The notes under the pieces are model-generated. The model saw only the letters and a list, made by a program, of their open reading frames with translations. It was not told where the DNA came from and searched no databases. A program made the translations under genes and the position numbers. Shown one piece after another: positions 22,271 through 33,381 of a DNA stretch of 64,000 bases. This DNA comes from Lumbricus terrestris (lineage: Eukaryota > Annelida > Clitellata > Crassiclitellata > Lumbricidae): contig OX457046.1 in the NCBI GenBank assembly GCA_949752735.1, forward strand, positions 29,272,677-29,336,676. Direction: 5' to 3'. Position 1 is the stretch's first letter. Each line of letters opens with the position of its first letter.

Positions 22271-22722
22271 AACAATGAGATCAATGTTCTTGACTATCTA
22301 CGTGGAACAGCTAAACTACATTTCTTCTTAAGTTGAATAAACTATTTATAATAGCATTTATAAAATTATATAAACTACATGTGTAATATATATATATCAT
22401 CACATTTATACAATTAATATGTAGGAACTTATAACTGTCACTTAATTTGTCAAAAAGTACTGTGTTTAAACAACCTTCTAAAATGCATTCTCCAGAGCAG
22501 CAGAAAATGTATTCTCCATACAAGCCACCAATGTCAGTGTCTTTTTTGCAGTTTTGTTGTCAAATGCTTTTTGAGACTGTTTGCCTTTCTTCATTAGCTT
22601 AACTAAACCGTTTTGGCCGTTGTTTGAGGCATATTTCATTTGTAATTTTCGTCTTTGTACTACATTCTCTGAATAAATCTAATTTTAAGCTACCTGAAAT
22701 TGTTTTTCTGTTATTTTTCATA
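22271..22722. other. Intergenic or intronic; duplicated intron piece
   Basis: 22532-22660 is a tandem relative of 22807-22930 (TTTTTGCAGTTTT.TTGTCAAATG.TTTTTG). No exon identified in the first copy. Confidence 0.45.
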
Positions 22723-22723
22723 G

Positions 22724-22813
22724 ACACTTCAAGAGGAAGTTCTTTCTCTTAATGAAAAGCTTGACTTGTCTGAACGTAAACTCTCACTGCAGAAATCACC
22801 TGATCCACGTTCA
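22724..22813 (+). CDS. Candidate coiled-coil exon
   Basis: 90 nt between a strong acceptor (TTATTTTTCATAG) and a donor GTATGT, open in phase 0. It encodes TLQEEVLSLNEKLDLSERKL, a heptad-like amphipathic segment, then SPDPRS. It may belong to the same plus-strand gene as the exons from 23389 onward, but no connecting exon was seen. Gene unknown. Confidence 0.4.
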
Positions 22814-23227
22814 GTATGTCTTTTTGCAGTTTTATTGTCAAATGGTTTTTGACTGTTTACCTTTCTTCATCACCTTAACTAAACCGCCTTAGACGTTGTT
22901 TCAGTTAGTTCATATGAATTTTCATGCATCGTAAAGCTCTATGTTAAACTGAATAGTCAGTCTTGCAAGTTTGGTTAATCGATTGATTATTCATCTCAAT
23001 AACCCAAAAGTGCTGGAATCTATTTTTGTATGTAGATCTGTTTATCTTAAATTCGTATTGTCTAGTCTCAGTGGAGAGTAATCTTAGTTTAGAGAGGGGT
23101 ACTAAATATTGCATGGTTTTTACTGGAGGACCAAAGGCAATGGAACCTCTACCAGAATTCCTGCATAAAGAATCAGCAGATGTAACTTTTCTGTGAATAT
23201 TGTAGTACGGTACTTGTAGCTGCTTCA

Positions 23228-23330
23228 TGGTGCTTGATGGTGTAGTGGTAAGAGGGTGGACACACAGTGGGGACTGGAGAGGGTGAGGTTCAAATCTCTG
23301 CCAGGGCAGACATGTGATTCAAGATTTTTG
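23228..23330 (+). mobile_element. tRNA-like SINE head (third family)
   Basis: A-box-like TGGTGTAGTGG, B-box-like GAGGTTCAAATCTC, then CTGCCAGGGCAGA shared with 9470-9610 and, on the minus strand, 43190-43300. Confidence 0.6.
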
Positions 23331-23388
23331 CTTCATCTCAGCTATATATAATGTGTACATTGACCACACTTGACTTTGTGTTGAGAAG

Positions 23389-23593
23389 ATGAGAAGGCAT
23401 GGGAGAGCTGATCACCTGCCCTCGTATGCTGAGGCTAAGAAAATGAAGTCAATAATGCTACATACTTGTGGATGCCTAAGTGTCATTTTGTGTCTTCTTC
23501 TTATAAATGCTAATCTGAATATTGACTCCGAGTTCTTCACCAATTTTGCTGTAGTTTTATTGTGTTCCATTGCTATTTTTAGACTAGAAAACA
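23389..23593 (+). CDS. Candidate first exon of a small membrane-protein gene
   Basis: Open from ATG at 23389. It begins MRRHGRADHLPSYAEAKKMK (an L-P-x-Y string that could bind WW domains), then two hydrophobic segments (about residues 22-42 and 50-66). A GT at 23594 would leave one base, which fits the next candidate exon. The donor is weak and the start is unproven. No family recognised. Confidence 0.35.
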
Positions 23594-23735
23594 GTCAAGT
23601 GCAACAACGACCAAACAGTCAATGGCAACAACTACCCAACAGTTGAGGAGGAGGGCGCCTGTACATAGTGGAAATTATTATGAGCTCTGCTTTTATTGTT
23701 CTTTTTGTAATGTATATATTTTTTATTCATTTAAG

Positions 23736-23890
23736 TCATAACTGTGGAGGTCAATCAGCAACAGAGAGAAGAAACTCATCAGTCTCAGCAACAAAGAGAA
23801 GAAACTCGTCAGTCTCAGCAACACAGAGAAGAAACCCACCAGAGTGATCATGACCATCGGCATGACTACAATATGATGAACAGGACGATG
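23736..23890 (+). CDS. Candidate exon with three QREET/HQS decapeptide repeats
   Basis: 155 nt between ATTCATTTAAG and donor GTATGA. After two bases it reads ITVEVNQ, then three near-identical 10-residue units of the form QQREETHQSQ, then a His/Asp-rich end DHDHRHDYNMMNRTM. It ends in phase 0, matching the exon at 25637. About 80 bp of flanking intron are repeated at 23893-23972. Confidence 0.4.
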
Positions 23891-24198
23891 GTATGAGCTC
23901 TGTTTTTATTGTTCTTTTTGTAATGTATATTTTTTATTCATTTAAGTCATAACTGTGGAGGTCAATCAGTGGATTGATTGTACATAGCCAACCGATGGTA
24001 CATGAACAAGAATAACAATAATAGTTTCTGTGCATACAAAAGGAAGGGCCCACAAAGTATCCAGGATTTTGCTATTTAGGGACACTATAATACCAATTTG
24101 ATGCAAACATTATGAGATGGCAGTTAGGCCAAAAAAAACCCAATACTTAACGATATTAAAATATTTAGAAAGCAAAGTCACTTAAATGTTTAAAAAAA

Positions 24199-25230
24199 TG
24201 ACAGGAGAAAATTACAAATGAAATAAGCCTTAGCTAAACTGGTGGTATTGGTGATGACAAATGACCAAGATGAATGTGACTGGTTGTGATTAGAAAGTGA
24301 TACAGCTACAAAAGCAATTCCCTTTGTGCTAGAGGGAGAGGGATCGTGAGTTAATACCTGCATGGCAAAACACATCAATGGTGCATGTTGACCACAAAGT
24401 TTTTACACACCCAAATTTCTCATCAGGCTGCTGTAAGTATAATCTGTTTTTTGTCATGGTTATTTGTGCAGCTAACCCCTGGAGTTGTCTTTGAGGTCAT
24501 CATCAGAGTGGCGTCAGTGGTCTATGGTATATACTTGCTGTCAAAGACAAGCATAAAGAGAGTGGAGTTGTCTTCGAGGCCATCATCAGAGTGGCGTCAG
24601 TGGTCTATGGCATTTGCTTGCTGTCAAAGACAAGCATACATTGAGTGGCGTTCTGTTCTGAGTGGCATATTCAGTGAAAAATGTAAGAACAAAATTACCA
24701 ATTGATATGGCTTTCCTCAAATGATTGGAAATTACACTGTTCAGCCAGCAAGTGATTTTTGTCATTATTATGGCTGTGCAAACTACAGCTTGTGAATAAA
24801 TCAATTTATTTACCATTAGTAGAAGAAGAAAAATATGCATTTCGGTATTATTTGCAAGTTAATGTCAACATTGATATCTCATCTAGATAGTGAGAGTTCA
24901 GCAGACTGCTGATTTTGGAGTTTGTGGAATAAATGGCGTCGCATCGTTAATTTTGTGCATAAGAAATGCTTAGGGGGAAAATCAACTATCCAGCCAGTAT
25001 CAGGTATTAGGTTCTGTGTTTAAACAATGTTTAGGACTTTATGTTTTAAAGCTGAATTGAGTTTTGTATTTATTCCACATCTGATTTACTGATGCAGCTT
25101 CTCTTTCACCACACTTATTTTAAGCCGCATTTATTTCTCTGTAGAGGTCCGGCAAAGCAGAAGATCAAAAAGAAAAGGCGGAACTTGGATGAATTTAGCG
25201 ATGATGACGAAGATACAAGTTAGTCTCTGA
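24199..25230 (+). repeat. Tandem duplication unit 1
   Basis: Matches 25368-26310 in order and orientation (GGAGAAAATTACAAATGAAA, GTGAGTTAATACCTG, ATAGTGAGAGTTCAGCAG). It holds a degenerate membrane exon near 24470 (GVVFEVIIRVASVVYGIYLL), internally duplicated by about 80 bp at 24480-24640, and an acidic exon at 25145-25218. Confidence 0.85.
25145..25218 (+). CDS. Candidate basic/acidic tail exon, copy a
   Basis: 74 nt, acceptor CTCTGTAG, donor GTTAGT. It reads GPAKQKIKKKRRNLDEFSDD then DEDT. Same phases (enters after two codon bases, leaves one) as copies at 26220 and 27012. Confidence 0.4.
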
Positions 25231-25636
25231 ATAAACTTTGCGATTGAATTGTGTTACCAGTGCATTTTGCTTTGCATTTTCACTTCAAGCTGTATTTTAG
25301 TAGGCTTTCAAGTATTTCTAAGGTATGCACCTCACTTCACTCACAGAATCTGGGAAAATGTGAAGGAACAGGAGAAAATTACAAATGAAATAAGCCTTAA
25401 CTACACTGGTGGTATTAGTGATAACAAATGGCCTGGATGAATGTGACTGGTTGGGATTAGAAAATGATGCAGTGACAAATGCAATTCCTTTTGTGCTAGA
25501 GGGAGAGGAATCGTGAGTTAATACCTGAATGCAAAACATTTCGATAGCAATGTTAACCAAGAAGCTTACCTAACCTAACCCAGATTTCTTATCAAGCTGC
25601 TGTAAATGTAATTTGTTTCATGTTTGTTTGTGACAG

Positions 25637-25701
25637 TTCTGGTGTGGTATCTTGACCGTCGTCTGCATCCTGACCATCGTCTACTTTCTCTTCAACTACA
25701 G
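25637..25701 (+). CDS. Candidate transmembrane exon
   Basis: 65 nt, acceptor TTTGTGACAG, donor GTGATG. It encodes FWCGILTVVCILTIVYFLFN plus a Tyr codon and two bases. It enters in phase 0 and leaves two bases, which fits the 23736 exon before it and the acidic exons after it. The homologous exon in unit 1 has lost its donor. Confidence 0.42.
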
Positions 25702-26219
25702 GTGATGAGTGGTTTTATCTTCTGTGTGGCATATTCAGTGAAATATCTAAGAAAAAAAATTACCAATTGATACGGCTTTCATAAATGATTGGGAATGTTG
25801 TTTATTCCGTCAGCGAGTGATTTTTACTTGTCATTATTGTGACTGTGCAAACTACAGCTTGTGAAGTTAATCAATTTATTTTACCATTAGTAGAAGAAAA
25901 AAATATGCATTTCAGTATTATTTGCAATTAATGTCAATATGGATATCTAATCTAGATAGTGAGAGTTCAGCAGACTTTGAATATTTTGTGGTTGTGGAAT
26001 GAATGGTGCCGCATCGTTAATTTTGTGCATAAGCAAAGCTTAGAGGGAAAGTTAACTATCCAGTATCAGGTACTAGTGTCTGAACGTTTTATGCGTTTAT
26101 GTTTTAATGCTGAATGTTTTTTTAAAATTTGTTCCTACATTATAGATCTAATTTAATTTTATAGTTTAGCAACTTCTTTTTCATGACAAATATTTTAAGG
26201 TGCGTTCATTTCTTTGTAG

Positions 26220-26305
26220 CAACTTCACAAAGAAAAAGACTTCCTCCTCCCCAAGAAAGAAGAGAAATCTTCTAGATTTTAGTGACGAAGAGAGTGATAT
26301 GAAAG
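26220..26305 (+). CDS. Candidate basic/acidic tail exon, copy b
   Basis: 86 nt, acceptor TTCTTTGTAG, donor GTTAGC. It encodes NFTKKKTSSSPRKKRNLLDF followed by SDEESDMK. A basic stretch next to NLLDFSDEES suggests a cytoplasmic tail with possible casein-kinase-type acidic sites; the LLDF word also recalls clathrin-box motifs, but that is speculative. Confidence 0.42.
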
Positions 26306-26683
26306 GTTAGCATCTGAATAAACTTTGCGATTGAATTGAGTTACCAATGCATTTTGCTTTGCATTTTCACTTCAAGCTGTATTTTATGAGATGGAAGGAT
26401 TTATAAAGTATGCACCTCATTGAGAGACTGGGAAAAGTGTTATTGAGAAAGTGAAGATGACAATGAAACACACTGGCGTCTGGCGTGTATACACAGCGTA
26501 TGCCCACACACTTTGTCAGCGTTTGGTGAGATTCTTGAGCAAATAATTTGATAGTGGCAGATTTTGTATGTTTATTTATATAAGGGGTGTAATTTGTGAC
26601 CTGTGGCCCATTTAATCTGACAACGTTTTACTGGCTTGCAGAGCCTTTCCTAAAGAATACACCATTGCCTAAAGACTACACAA

Positions 26684-26735
26684 GAAGAAAAGAAACCTGC
26701 TGGATTTCAGCGATGACAAGAGTGGAGTTCCTGAA
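26684..26735 (+). pseudogene. Degenerate acidic tail exon, copy c
   Basis: Encodes KKKRNLLDFSDDKSG in one frame, but that frame has a stop just upstream and no matching acceptor at the expected place. Confidence 0.45.
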
Positions 26736-27011
26736 TAAACTTTGCGATTGAATTGTGTTATAATGCATTTTGCTTTGCATTTTCACTTCAAGCCGTATTT
26801 TATTGAATTGAATAATTTCTAAAGTATGCATCTCGTTGAGAGACTCTGGGAAAAGAGTGTCATTGAGAAAGTGAAGAAGATGACAATGAAATGTTTTATA
26901 TTTGAATGCTGAATGGAGTTTTTTTATTTGTTCCTGTACAAATGATTTGATTTAGTATTAGCATTTTCTTTTTCATGACAAATATTTTAAGGCGCATTCA
27001 TTTCTCTGTAG

Positions 27012-27088
27012 CAATACTACAGAAAAGAATATCAAGATTAAGAAGAGAAATCTTCTCGATTTCAGTGACGACGAGAGTGATATGAAAG
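27012..27088 (+). CDS. Candidate basic/acidic tail exon, copy d
   Basis: 77 nt, acceptor CTCTGTAG, donor GTTAGC. It encodes NTTEKNIKIKKRNLLDFSDD then ESDMK, with the same phases as copies a and b, so it could replace either of them in a transcript. Confidence 0.42.
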
Positions 27089-27107
27089 GTTAGCATCTTA
27101 ATAAACT

Positions 27108-27790
27108 TTACGATTGAATTGTGTTACAATGCATTTTGCTTTGCATTTTCACTTCAAGCTGTATTTTATTGAATTGAATAATTTCTAAAGTATGCACCTC
27201 ATTGAGAGACTCTGGGAAAAGAGTGTTATTGAAAAAGTGAAGAAAATGACAATGAAACACTCTGGCGTGTGTACACAGCGTATGCCCAAACACTTTTGTC
27301 AGCGTTTGGTGAGATTCTTGAGCAAATAATTTTATAGTGGCAGATTTTGTGTGTTTATTTACATAAGGGGCGTAATTTGTGACCTGTGTCCCATTTAATC
27401 TGACAACGATGTTTTTCTGGCTTGCAAAGCCTTTCCTAAAGAATACACCATTGCCTAAAGACTAGACAATTTGAGAAAATGGTTGTGTCGTTCACAAAGC
27501 AGAAAAAAGAAAAGAAGAAGCAGAGAATAAACCTGTGGGATTTCAGCGATGACGAGAGTGGAACAGGTCAGTTCTTGAATAAACTTTGCGATTGAATTAT
27601 GTTGCCAATGCATTTTGCTTGCATTTTCTCCTCCAGCTGTATTTGATTGAATTGAATAATTTCTAAAGCATGCACCTCATTGAGAGACTCTGGGAAAAAT
27701 GTTATTGAGAAAGTGAAGAAAATGACAATGAAACACATTGGCGTGTGTAGTACTGTGTACACAATGCATGCCCCACACACTCTTCAAATC
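27108..27790 (+). repeat. Tandem duplication unit 3, second and third copies
   Basis: The intron words TTGCGATTGAATTGTGTTAC and GCATTTTGCTTTGCATTTTC recur near 25237, 26323, 26744, 27108 and 27589, and in diverged form at 34866. Confidence 0.8.
27479..27566 (+). CDS. Candidate acidic tail exon, copy e
   Basis: Open from a Met at 27479, reading FTKQKKEKKKQRINLWDFSD then DESGTG before a donor GTCAGT. No clear acceptor directly upstream, so it may be inactive. Confidence 0.35.
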
Positions 27791-28656
27791 ATCACCTATT
27801 GCTGGGAACTAACTTTCAAGGCTTTGATTGTGGGGTCATTTATTGTTAGAATGCTGGGCCAAAGCCCAATAAATAGCGTTACCGTAAATCTGAAGGAATT
27901 GGAGAGGCTATTATTAGTATTGACAGTAACTCTGAAAATGTAATGTAAATGAATGAAAATTAAAGACACTGTTAGTTGCTCTACTCTACAGTAGCCACCG
28001 AATTTTCTTTACTATAGCGTTACATCCGACATTGCACATACATCTTGTCTAACGCATGGTACATTTCAAGTTACAACGATACACATCACTGTTTACCAGA
28101 TGGCCGTGCAATCACTGTGTATTGATGTATGCTGAGTTACGAGTTGTCTCATTGTCACTTAACCACAAGGTAGAATACCAATAAAGTTCTACATTGCGGT
28201 CAAAGTGCTAATAAAGTATTGGAACAGAGAGAAAAACATAGGACATTACAGCTTTTTAGTTTTGCAAATATCTCTGTGCACAGCCAATCAAGCTACAGCT
28301 TAGACTTAGAGTCTCACAAGACATAGAGTTTTGAACAAGATTTATGTCATGCCGTCGCCAACTAAAAAATCCCCCAAATGGACATAGTCTTATAAATCTT
28401 GCTTGTCGTTCGTTCCTGTTGTCACTGTACTAGTGTAAAAAAATTCTTTGAGGCAAATACACCACAAGAAAAGAATCCTTAAGTAGTTCATACTCGTTAA
28501 AAATTGTGTAATTATGTGTCTGGTGGACCCGGTGACTGAAGAAGGGGGCCCGGAAGGTTATCACAGCACCCAGGCCCACACTAGCCTTAATGCAGCCCTG
28601 GCTGATAATTGTACTATTATTAATATTAACTTCATATAATCATTTTATTATTTCAG
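27791..28656. other. Intron-like, no exon recognised
   Basis: AT-rich. 28575-28610 (GGCCCACACTAGCC, TTAATGCAGCCCTG) looks like a hAT right end, but no left partner was found. Confidence 0.4.
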
Positions 28657-28750
28657 AGGTTGTTGTCTCGTCAAAGTCGAGAAGGCTGACGGTTGCTACC
28701 GCATTTTGTCTGAAACTCATCAAGGGTGCCTTTGCACAAAACAAAATTAG
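28657..28750 (+). CDS. Candidate penultimate exon
   Basis: 94 nt, acceptor TTATTTCAG, donor GTTAGA. After two bases it encodes VVVSSKSRRLTVATAFCLKL then IKGAFAQNKI. It enters in the phase left by the acidic exons and leaves two bases for the exon at 29149. No family recognised. Confidence 0.4.
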
Positions 28751-29148
28751 GTTAGAGGAAACTTGATATATTAAAGTTATATCGTAGGCCTAATCATAAT
28801 TCGAGATTTCTGCAGTACTGTCCACAAAAGAAAAGTCGCGGGAACCAGCTTATTCAGAAGTGCTTAATCGAACAAAATCGCTAGGCAGAGGTCAAGAGCT
28901 GGAGAGTCAGGCAGGCAGAGCAGACCATTGAACATCTCCTAAATAGATTAGTGTGTCACTCTTAAGCACTGGTGAATTAAATAGCCTCATAGTCATGAGA
29001 TTTTAGAGATAATTTTATTATAATTTTAGTTTAGTTTTTATGCAATGCCATTTATGCTCTTCCTTTATGCTCCTCGATCTCTTCTTCTTTTTCCTCCTCT
29101 TCGATCTCCTCTCAACCTTTTTCTTCTATCTCTCTGTCTCTCTCTCAG

Positions 29149-29170
29149 GCTGGTGCACATCCTGTCTTAG
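29149..29170 (+). CDS. Candidate terminal exon with stop
   Basis: Follows a very strong polypyrimidine tract (29069-29146) and CTCAG. In the expected phase it reads LVHILS and stops at 29168-29170. Chaining 23389, 23736, 25637, one acidic exon (26220), 28657 and this gives 627 nt, an exact multiple of three. Confidence 0.35.
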
Positions 29171-29484
29171 ACGCTATCGATTTTTAGTGTCGTCGAAGCA
29201 AAACAGAAGATTACAATACAAAGTCGACTTTTAAAAATAACGTTTTCTTGTAAAGCAGTTGATGGTGTTACTATTATATAGGAATAGTACGTTCATTATC
29301 AGGCAGAAGTGCTTTGCTGGTTGTAGTTCGGCGTTGCATTGAAACAGCTGTTCCTCATGGGCTATTCTGAGCCACGACAGGCAGAGTATCTTTGGCAGTA
29401 CTAATCAGGTAATATGACAAAACGTTTAGACAAATAATCTAGTGGGCTGTTAATTAGTGCCCCAAAAAACTAGAGGACTTGGGT
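29171..29484. other. No feature recognised
   Basis: Possible 3' untranslated region of the candidate gene; nothing else seen. Confidence 0.3.
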
Positions 29485-29720
29485 GATGTCAGTTGTGGCG
29501 CTTCCATATGTCAAGTGGCAGGTCATTTGACATAGGCCTGCTGCCTATCTTACCTTTGACCTGCTTTCTGACCTGAAAAAAATTCTTTGGAATTTTCACC
29601 ATCTTCCTTACAACTAATTCCTTCGATCTGCTCAATAACTCCATTGACAGTGCACTAACCAAGCCAAAATAGCTGTACGCACCAAATTTAGATGAGGGCA
29701 TCCACATTGGTTCTTACCGT
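29485..29720. mobile_element. hAT left-end fragment related to 14696
   Basis: CAGTTGTGGCGCTTCC, GGCAGGTCATTTGAC and a GACCTGC-rich stretch parallel the left end of the 14696-16330 element. No right end identified. Confidence 0.5.
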
Positions 29721-30079
29721 TCCTTGCTACCTTCCCATTAATAAATGGAAATAAAACATTAATGATGATAATAATTTGTTCAATAATTCAAACTGACAAT
29801 TACAGTTAGATTACATGAAAGTTTCACAGGAGTTAAATTTTAACTGTATGGCAGCCTGCAGGGCACTTGTGTGTCCTACTACTCATTATAGAGTCACACC
29901 AAGGTGTTGAGGTTGGAAATCTTCTGAAAGCTACCTTATTCTTTGCATTTCAAGACTTCTAAGATAATGATCCTTAACTGTAATCAGAGTTCATTGCAGC
30001 TTGCAGTGGCGCCATGGGCAGAATTCCACCTTCCTGCTCCTGCTCCATGGTCTTTCTTCATTGAGGATTGTATGTACAC

Positions 30080-32346
30080 TAGGGATATGACAAAAAAATT
30101 TTTTTCAGAATTTCAAATTCCCCATTGTATCATGAGTGGAGCTTTTGCTTTTCTAAAAGAAAAAGAATAGTGGTTAGTGTCAACTCTTAAAAAATGTCAC
30201 CCACCCGCCAAAAAATTGTTTTATTGCTATCTTGCTTCTTGAATCTTTTCTTGATGTATATAGATTGGAAGTTGAAAACTATTTAAAGGTCTTACACCAG
30301 ATTTCTTGCAATTGCAGTTGAAATAAAAAATCAACTGAACTTTACAGACACTTTCAAGATGTCTAAAAAGGCACCTTCTGCTACAGAAAGAAACAAGAAA
30401 GTTTGGTCTTCAAATTTGGTACAGTTTCAAAAAGCTAAGAATTCAAGGAAACATAACACTGTTAGCAGTCTTGACACGATGTCAAAAATGCCTATGGAAC
30501 TGCATATCTTGAATAGATTCAAGACTTTGGCTTCAACACTGAAAGGCAAAAAAGAAAGAGTTCTGATAATTGCTGAAGAGGTCAAAAACTTATGGAGAAA
30601 GCTTAACTTTCCAATCCAGCAAGGCAAATCTTCAGTTGAAAGAAAAATCGAAAATGTAATTAAGAAATACGAAAAACATTGTCGAAGACCTGGTAATCAA
30701 GTCTTTACCAGTTTGTTCAATGTGACAGATGAGAATGGAGAATGGTTTTGCCGAGAAGACAGAGAATTCTATGACCTTCAGACGTCGACTAAAGGAAAAG
30801 TTGGTTATTGTACCTTAAAGACAGATACAAAAGGACTTCACCCTAGAAAGCTACAGTTGATTAAGTTAAAAGTTAGTCAAGACACCAATGTTGAATTAAG
30901 CAGTGAAGAAGAAGAAGAAGAAAGTTGTGGTACTGAAGAAGAAAAACAGGATTCCAGCAGTGCCTATGAAGATTTGGATGCTCCAACAACATCTAAAAGA
31001 CAAAGAACTGATTCAGCAGTACAGTTAGTGACATCAGCAAAACTTAGTACAAGAAAGGCGCACACAGTCTGCAAAACTCTTGCAAAGAGTGGAATTTCTC
31101 TTCCAACTCCAAGTCAAAGTGGTGTTTACAAAGCGACAATGAAAGCAGGAGAACAATTAAAGCAACACTATAAGGAAACTTTAAGGAACGAGAATTGGAG
31201 CTTGCACTTTGATGGGAAGCGCATAAAGAAGAGAGAGTATCAAGTTGTATAGTTCTGAAAAATGAAAATAGAGAAGTTAAACTATCGGTTCTTGAACTAA
31301 TCAATGGAAAAGGTGAGACTATATTTAATGGAATAAAGACTGTGCTTGATGAATATGAGCTATGGCCTGCAATTAAGATAATTATTTCTGATACAACCTC
31401 TGCAAATACAGGAAAAGCTATTGGTGCAGTCACACGGCTACAGAATCATTTTGTTCTGCTTGGATTACAGAAACCTCTTTATATTGGATGCCAACATCAT
31501 GTTCTCGACACAATACTGAAACATGTTATGGATGATTGTTTTGATGGAGCAACCACCTCACCAAACCTCAGTTATTGGTTCATTACGAAAGTAACAGAAG
31601 AGTACGAGCAATTGAAAGCATCGTTTGACAATTCTGGAAATGCTCTGAAGAAAGTAGAACAAATTGACTGGCGAGATGACATGGCTTTCCTTCACCATTT
31701 GATTGCTTGTTACAAGGATTTTAAGAGTACAGGAAGCTTTCCTATGGTAGAATTCAAAACACTGCCAAATATAAGCAATGCAAGATGGAATAGCAGAGCA
31801 ATTTTTGCCTTGCTAGCTTACATTTTAATTCCGCAATTCCAGCAGTCACCTGAAGGTCAGTCAGCATGTGACTTTATTTGTGGTACTTGGAGTGACATCT
31901 GGTTTTCTGGCCAGTACTATAATCCTGACAACTTTGATAATCTAGCAGAAGTGTGTCAAAATCATTCAAAGGCATTAAAGTCATTGAGGAACTTTTGGTC
32001 TGTGGAGCCAACACCGATTCCAACACAACGGTCAAATATATGTGCTGAAAGAGCAATTAAAGTTATGCAGGACTTACTTCCACTGTGTAAAAGCATTGAC
32101 AAACTGAGTATTAAATTTCTTTTGTCAAACGAACACTAAAAAATCTGTACTTTAAAACGTTTAATACAATTTTCCGATGTGCGGCACAGCTGTGCCAGTG
32201 TTTATATACAATGTAAATTGTTTTTCTATTTGGTGGGTGACATTTTTTAAGAGTTGACACTTGCCACTGGTGTTTTCTTGATCTTTGCATAAAAACTCCA
32301 CAACAAATGACATGGGGAAAGGGTTTTAAAAATAGTCATATCCCTA
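30080..32346 (+). mobile_element. Nearly full-length hAT transposon with 8-bp TSD ATGTACAC
   Basis: 2267 bp. Terminal inverted repeats TAGGGATATGAC and GTCATATCCCTA. Target duplication ATGTACAC at 30072-30079 and 32347-32354. A subterminal inverted repeat of about 29 bp (GTGTCAACTCTTAAAAAATG and its inverse) lies at 30177-30210 and 32234-32264. The TAGGGAT ends resemble those of Ac-like hAT elements. Confidence 0.95.
30359..32139 (+). pseudogene. hAT transposase with one frameshift
   Basis: The first part (30359-31252, 297 codons) has a basic N-terminus, a Glu-rich spacer and HFDGKR, a plausible first catalytic Asp. It stops at a TAG created by an apparent 2-nt insertion near 31250. The frame then continues in +1 and is open to 32139. 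It contains IIISDTTSANTG (second Asp), CQHHVLD, which matches the hAT C-x-x-H motif, and NARWNSRAIF, the hAT RW block. The catalytic Glu and dimerisation helices would lie in the C-terminal part, which looks short. One lesion implies recent inactivation. Confidence 0.85.
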
Positions 32347-32479
32347 ATGTACACTTAGCTAAGATAAAATCAGTGTATGCAGAATGTGCTATTTATTATA
32401 ATGACGAGTAATTATAAGAATAATACTGCTATTACTAAAGAAATTATATTAATTAGTACTACTAATTGCACAACCACAA

Positions 32480-32720
32480 CTGAATGCCGACTACTTCATT
32501 GTTTTTCCCTGCTCACGGACTGCAATCAGGCAGTGCTGCGCTTTCTCCATGGCTAGCTCTTCCACCAGGAAGGGGCACCTACTATTCTTCATCAAATGCC
32601 TATTGGTCTCTCTCATTTCTCACTGTTCTTAAGACTGTCCTATTCAACCGAGGTTGGACTGGGAGCACTCCTGAAGAGATACTCTTGAAGGGGTGTTATA
32701 TTGAATTAACAATAATAATA
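32480..32720 (+). mobile_element. LINE 3' fragment
   Basis: Encodes LTVLKTVLFNRGWTGST and carries GACTGGGAGCACTCCTGAAG then GGGGTGTTATATTGAATT, a LINE tail ending in an AATAATA run. Confidence 0.7.
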
Positions 32721-32759
32721 GTAATAATATTGGTAATAATGATTAAATTTGTCTTTAGG

Positions 32760-33375
32760 TAAAGCTGCGAATTTGATATGAGCACAGTTTCAAAATCGTA
32801 CGTGGTGGGAACAAAACTCAGTTCGTGGAATGGCCTTGCTCATCAATAATCTGCTCTTCATTGCTAATAACTCAATCAAAGTGTATCAGATTGAGCCACT
32901 TATCCTGTTGATACAGATTAAAATGTATGGTCTGTCTTGTTTCGGACTTGGTTACATGTAGTCAACACAGCTGTATTTGCATTTTCGAACATGATGGGTT
33001 CATTTCGGTGGCTGGAGGAAACTCTGCATTCACTAGATCTGTTTATGGTTTCATTCATTTATGCCAAGACACTTTCTGTTACAAATGATGGTCAATTATT
33101 ACTAATTGATGGGATGAAACAGCCGTGCTGCCTTTTTTATAATTACAATGCTGTTTTGGCAAGATCAGCTGAGACACCAGCTTCTATCAAATGTCCATAT
33201 CACACGGCATCAACTACTGACAAGGGTTTAGCTATTCGTGCCATGGAGAATCTTGTGGCATGTGTTTTCTAAATCTAAATGAATTCGCAATTTTGAAGCT
33301 AGGGCCACATGAATATTCTAAAGAATCCAAGCCACTTTGTACTGTGACCAAACGGTCTTATATTTCTGTGTGACC
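32760..33375. other. No gene recognised; one 111-codon ORF
   Basis: The ORF at 32937-33272 shows no motif, and no splice context supports it. Confidence 0.35.
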
Positions 33376-33381
33376 AATGGC

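Larger units (their letters stand above)
25368..26310 (+). repeat. Tandem duplication unit 2
   Basis: Second, better preserved copy of the 24199 unit, including a membrane exon with intact splice sites and an acidic exon. Confidence 0.85.
26320..27110 (+). repeat. Tandem duplication unit 3 (shorter type), first copy
   Basis: 26320-26730 matches 27108-27575 over long stretches (CAGCGTTTGGTGAGATTCTT, GCCTTTCCTAAAGAATACAC). It holds a broken acidic exon near 26684-26735 and, at 27012, another intact one. Confidence 0.8.
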
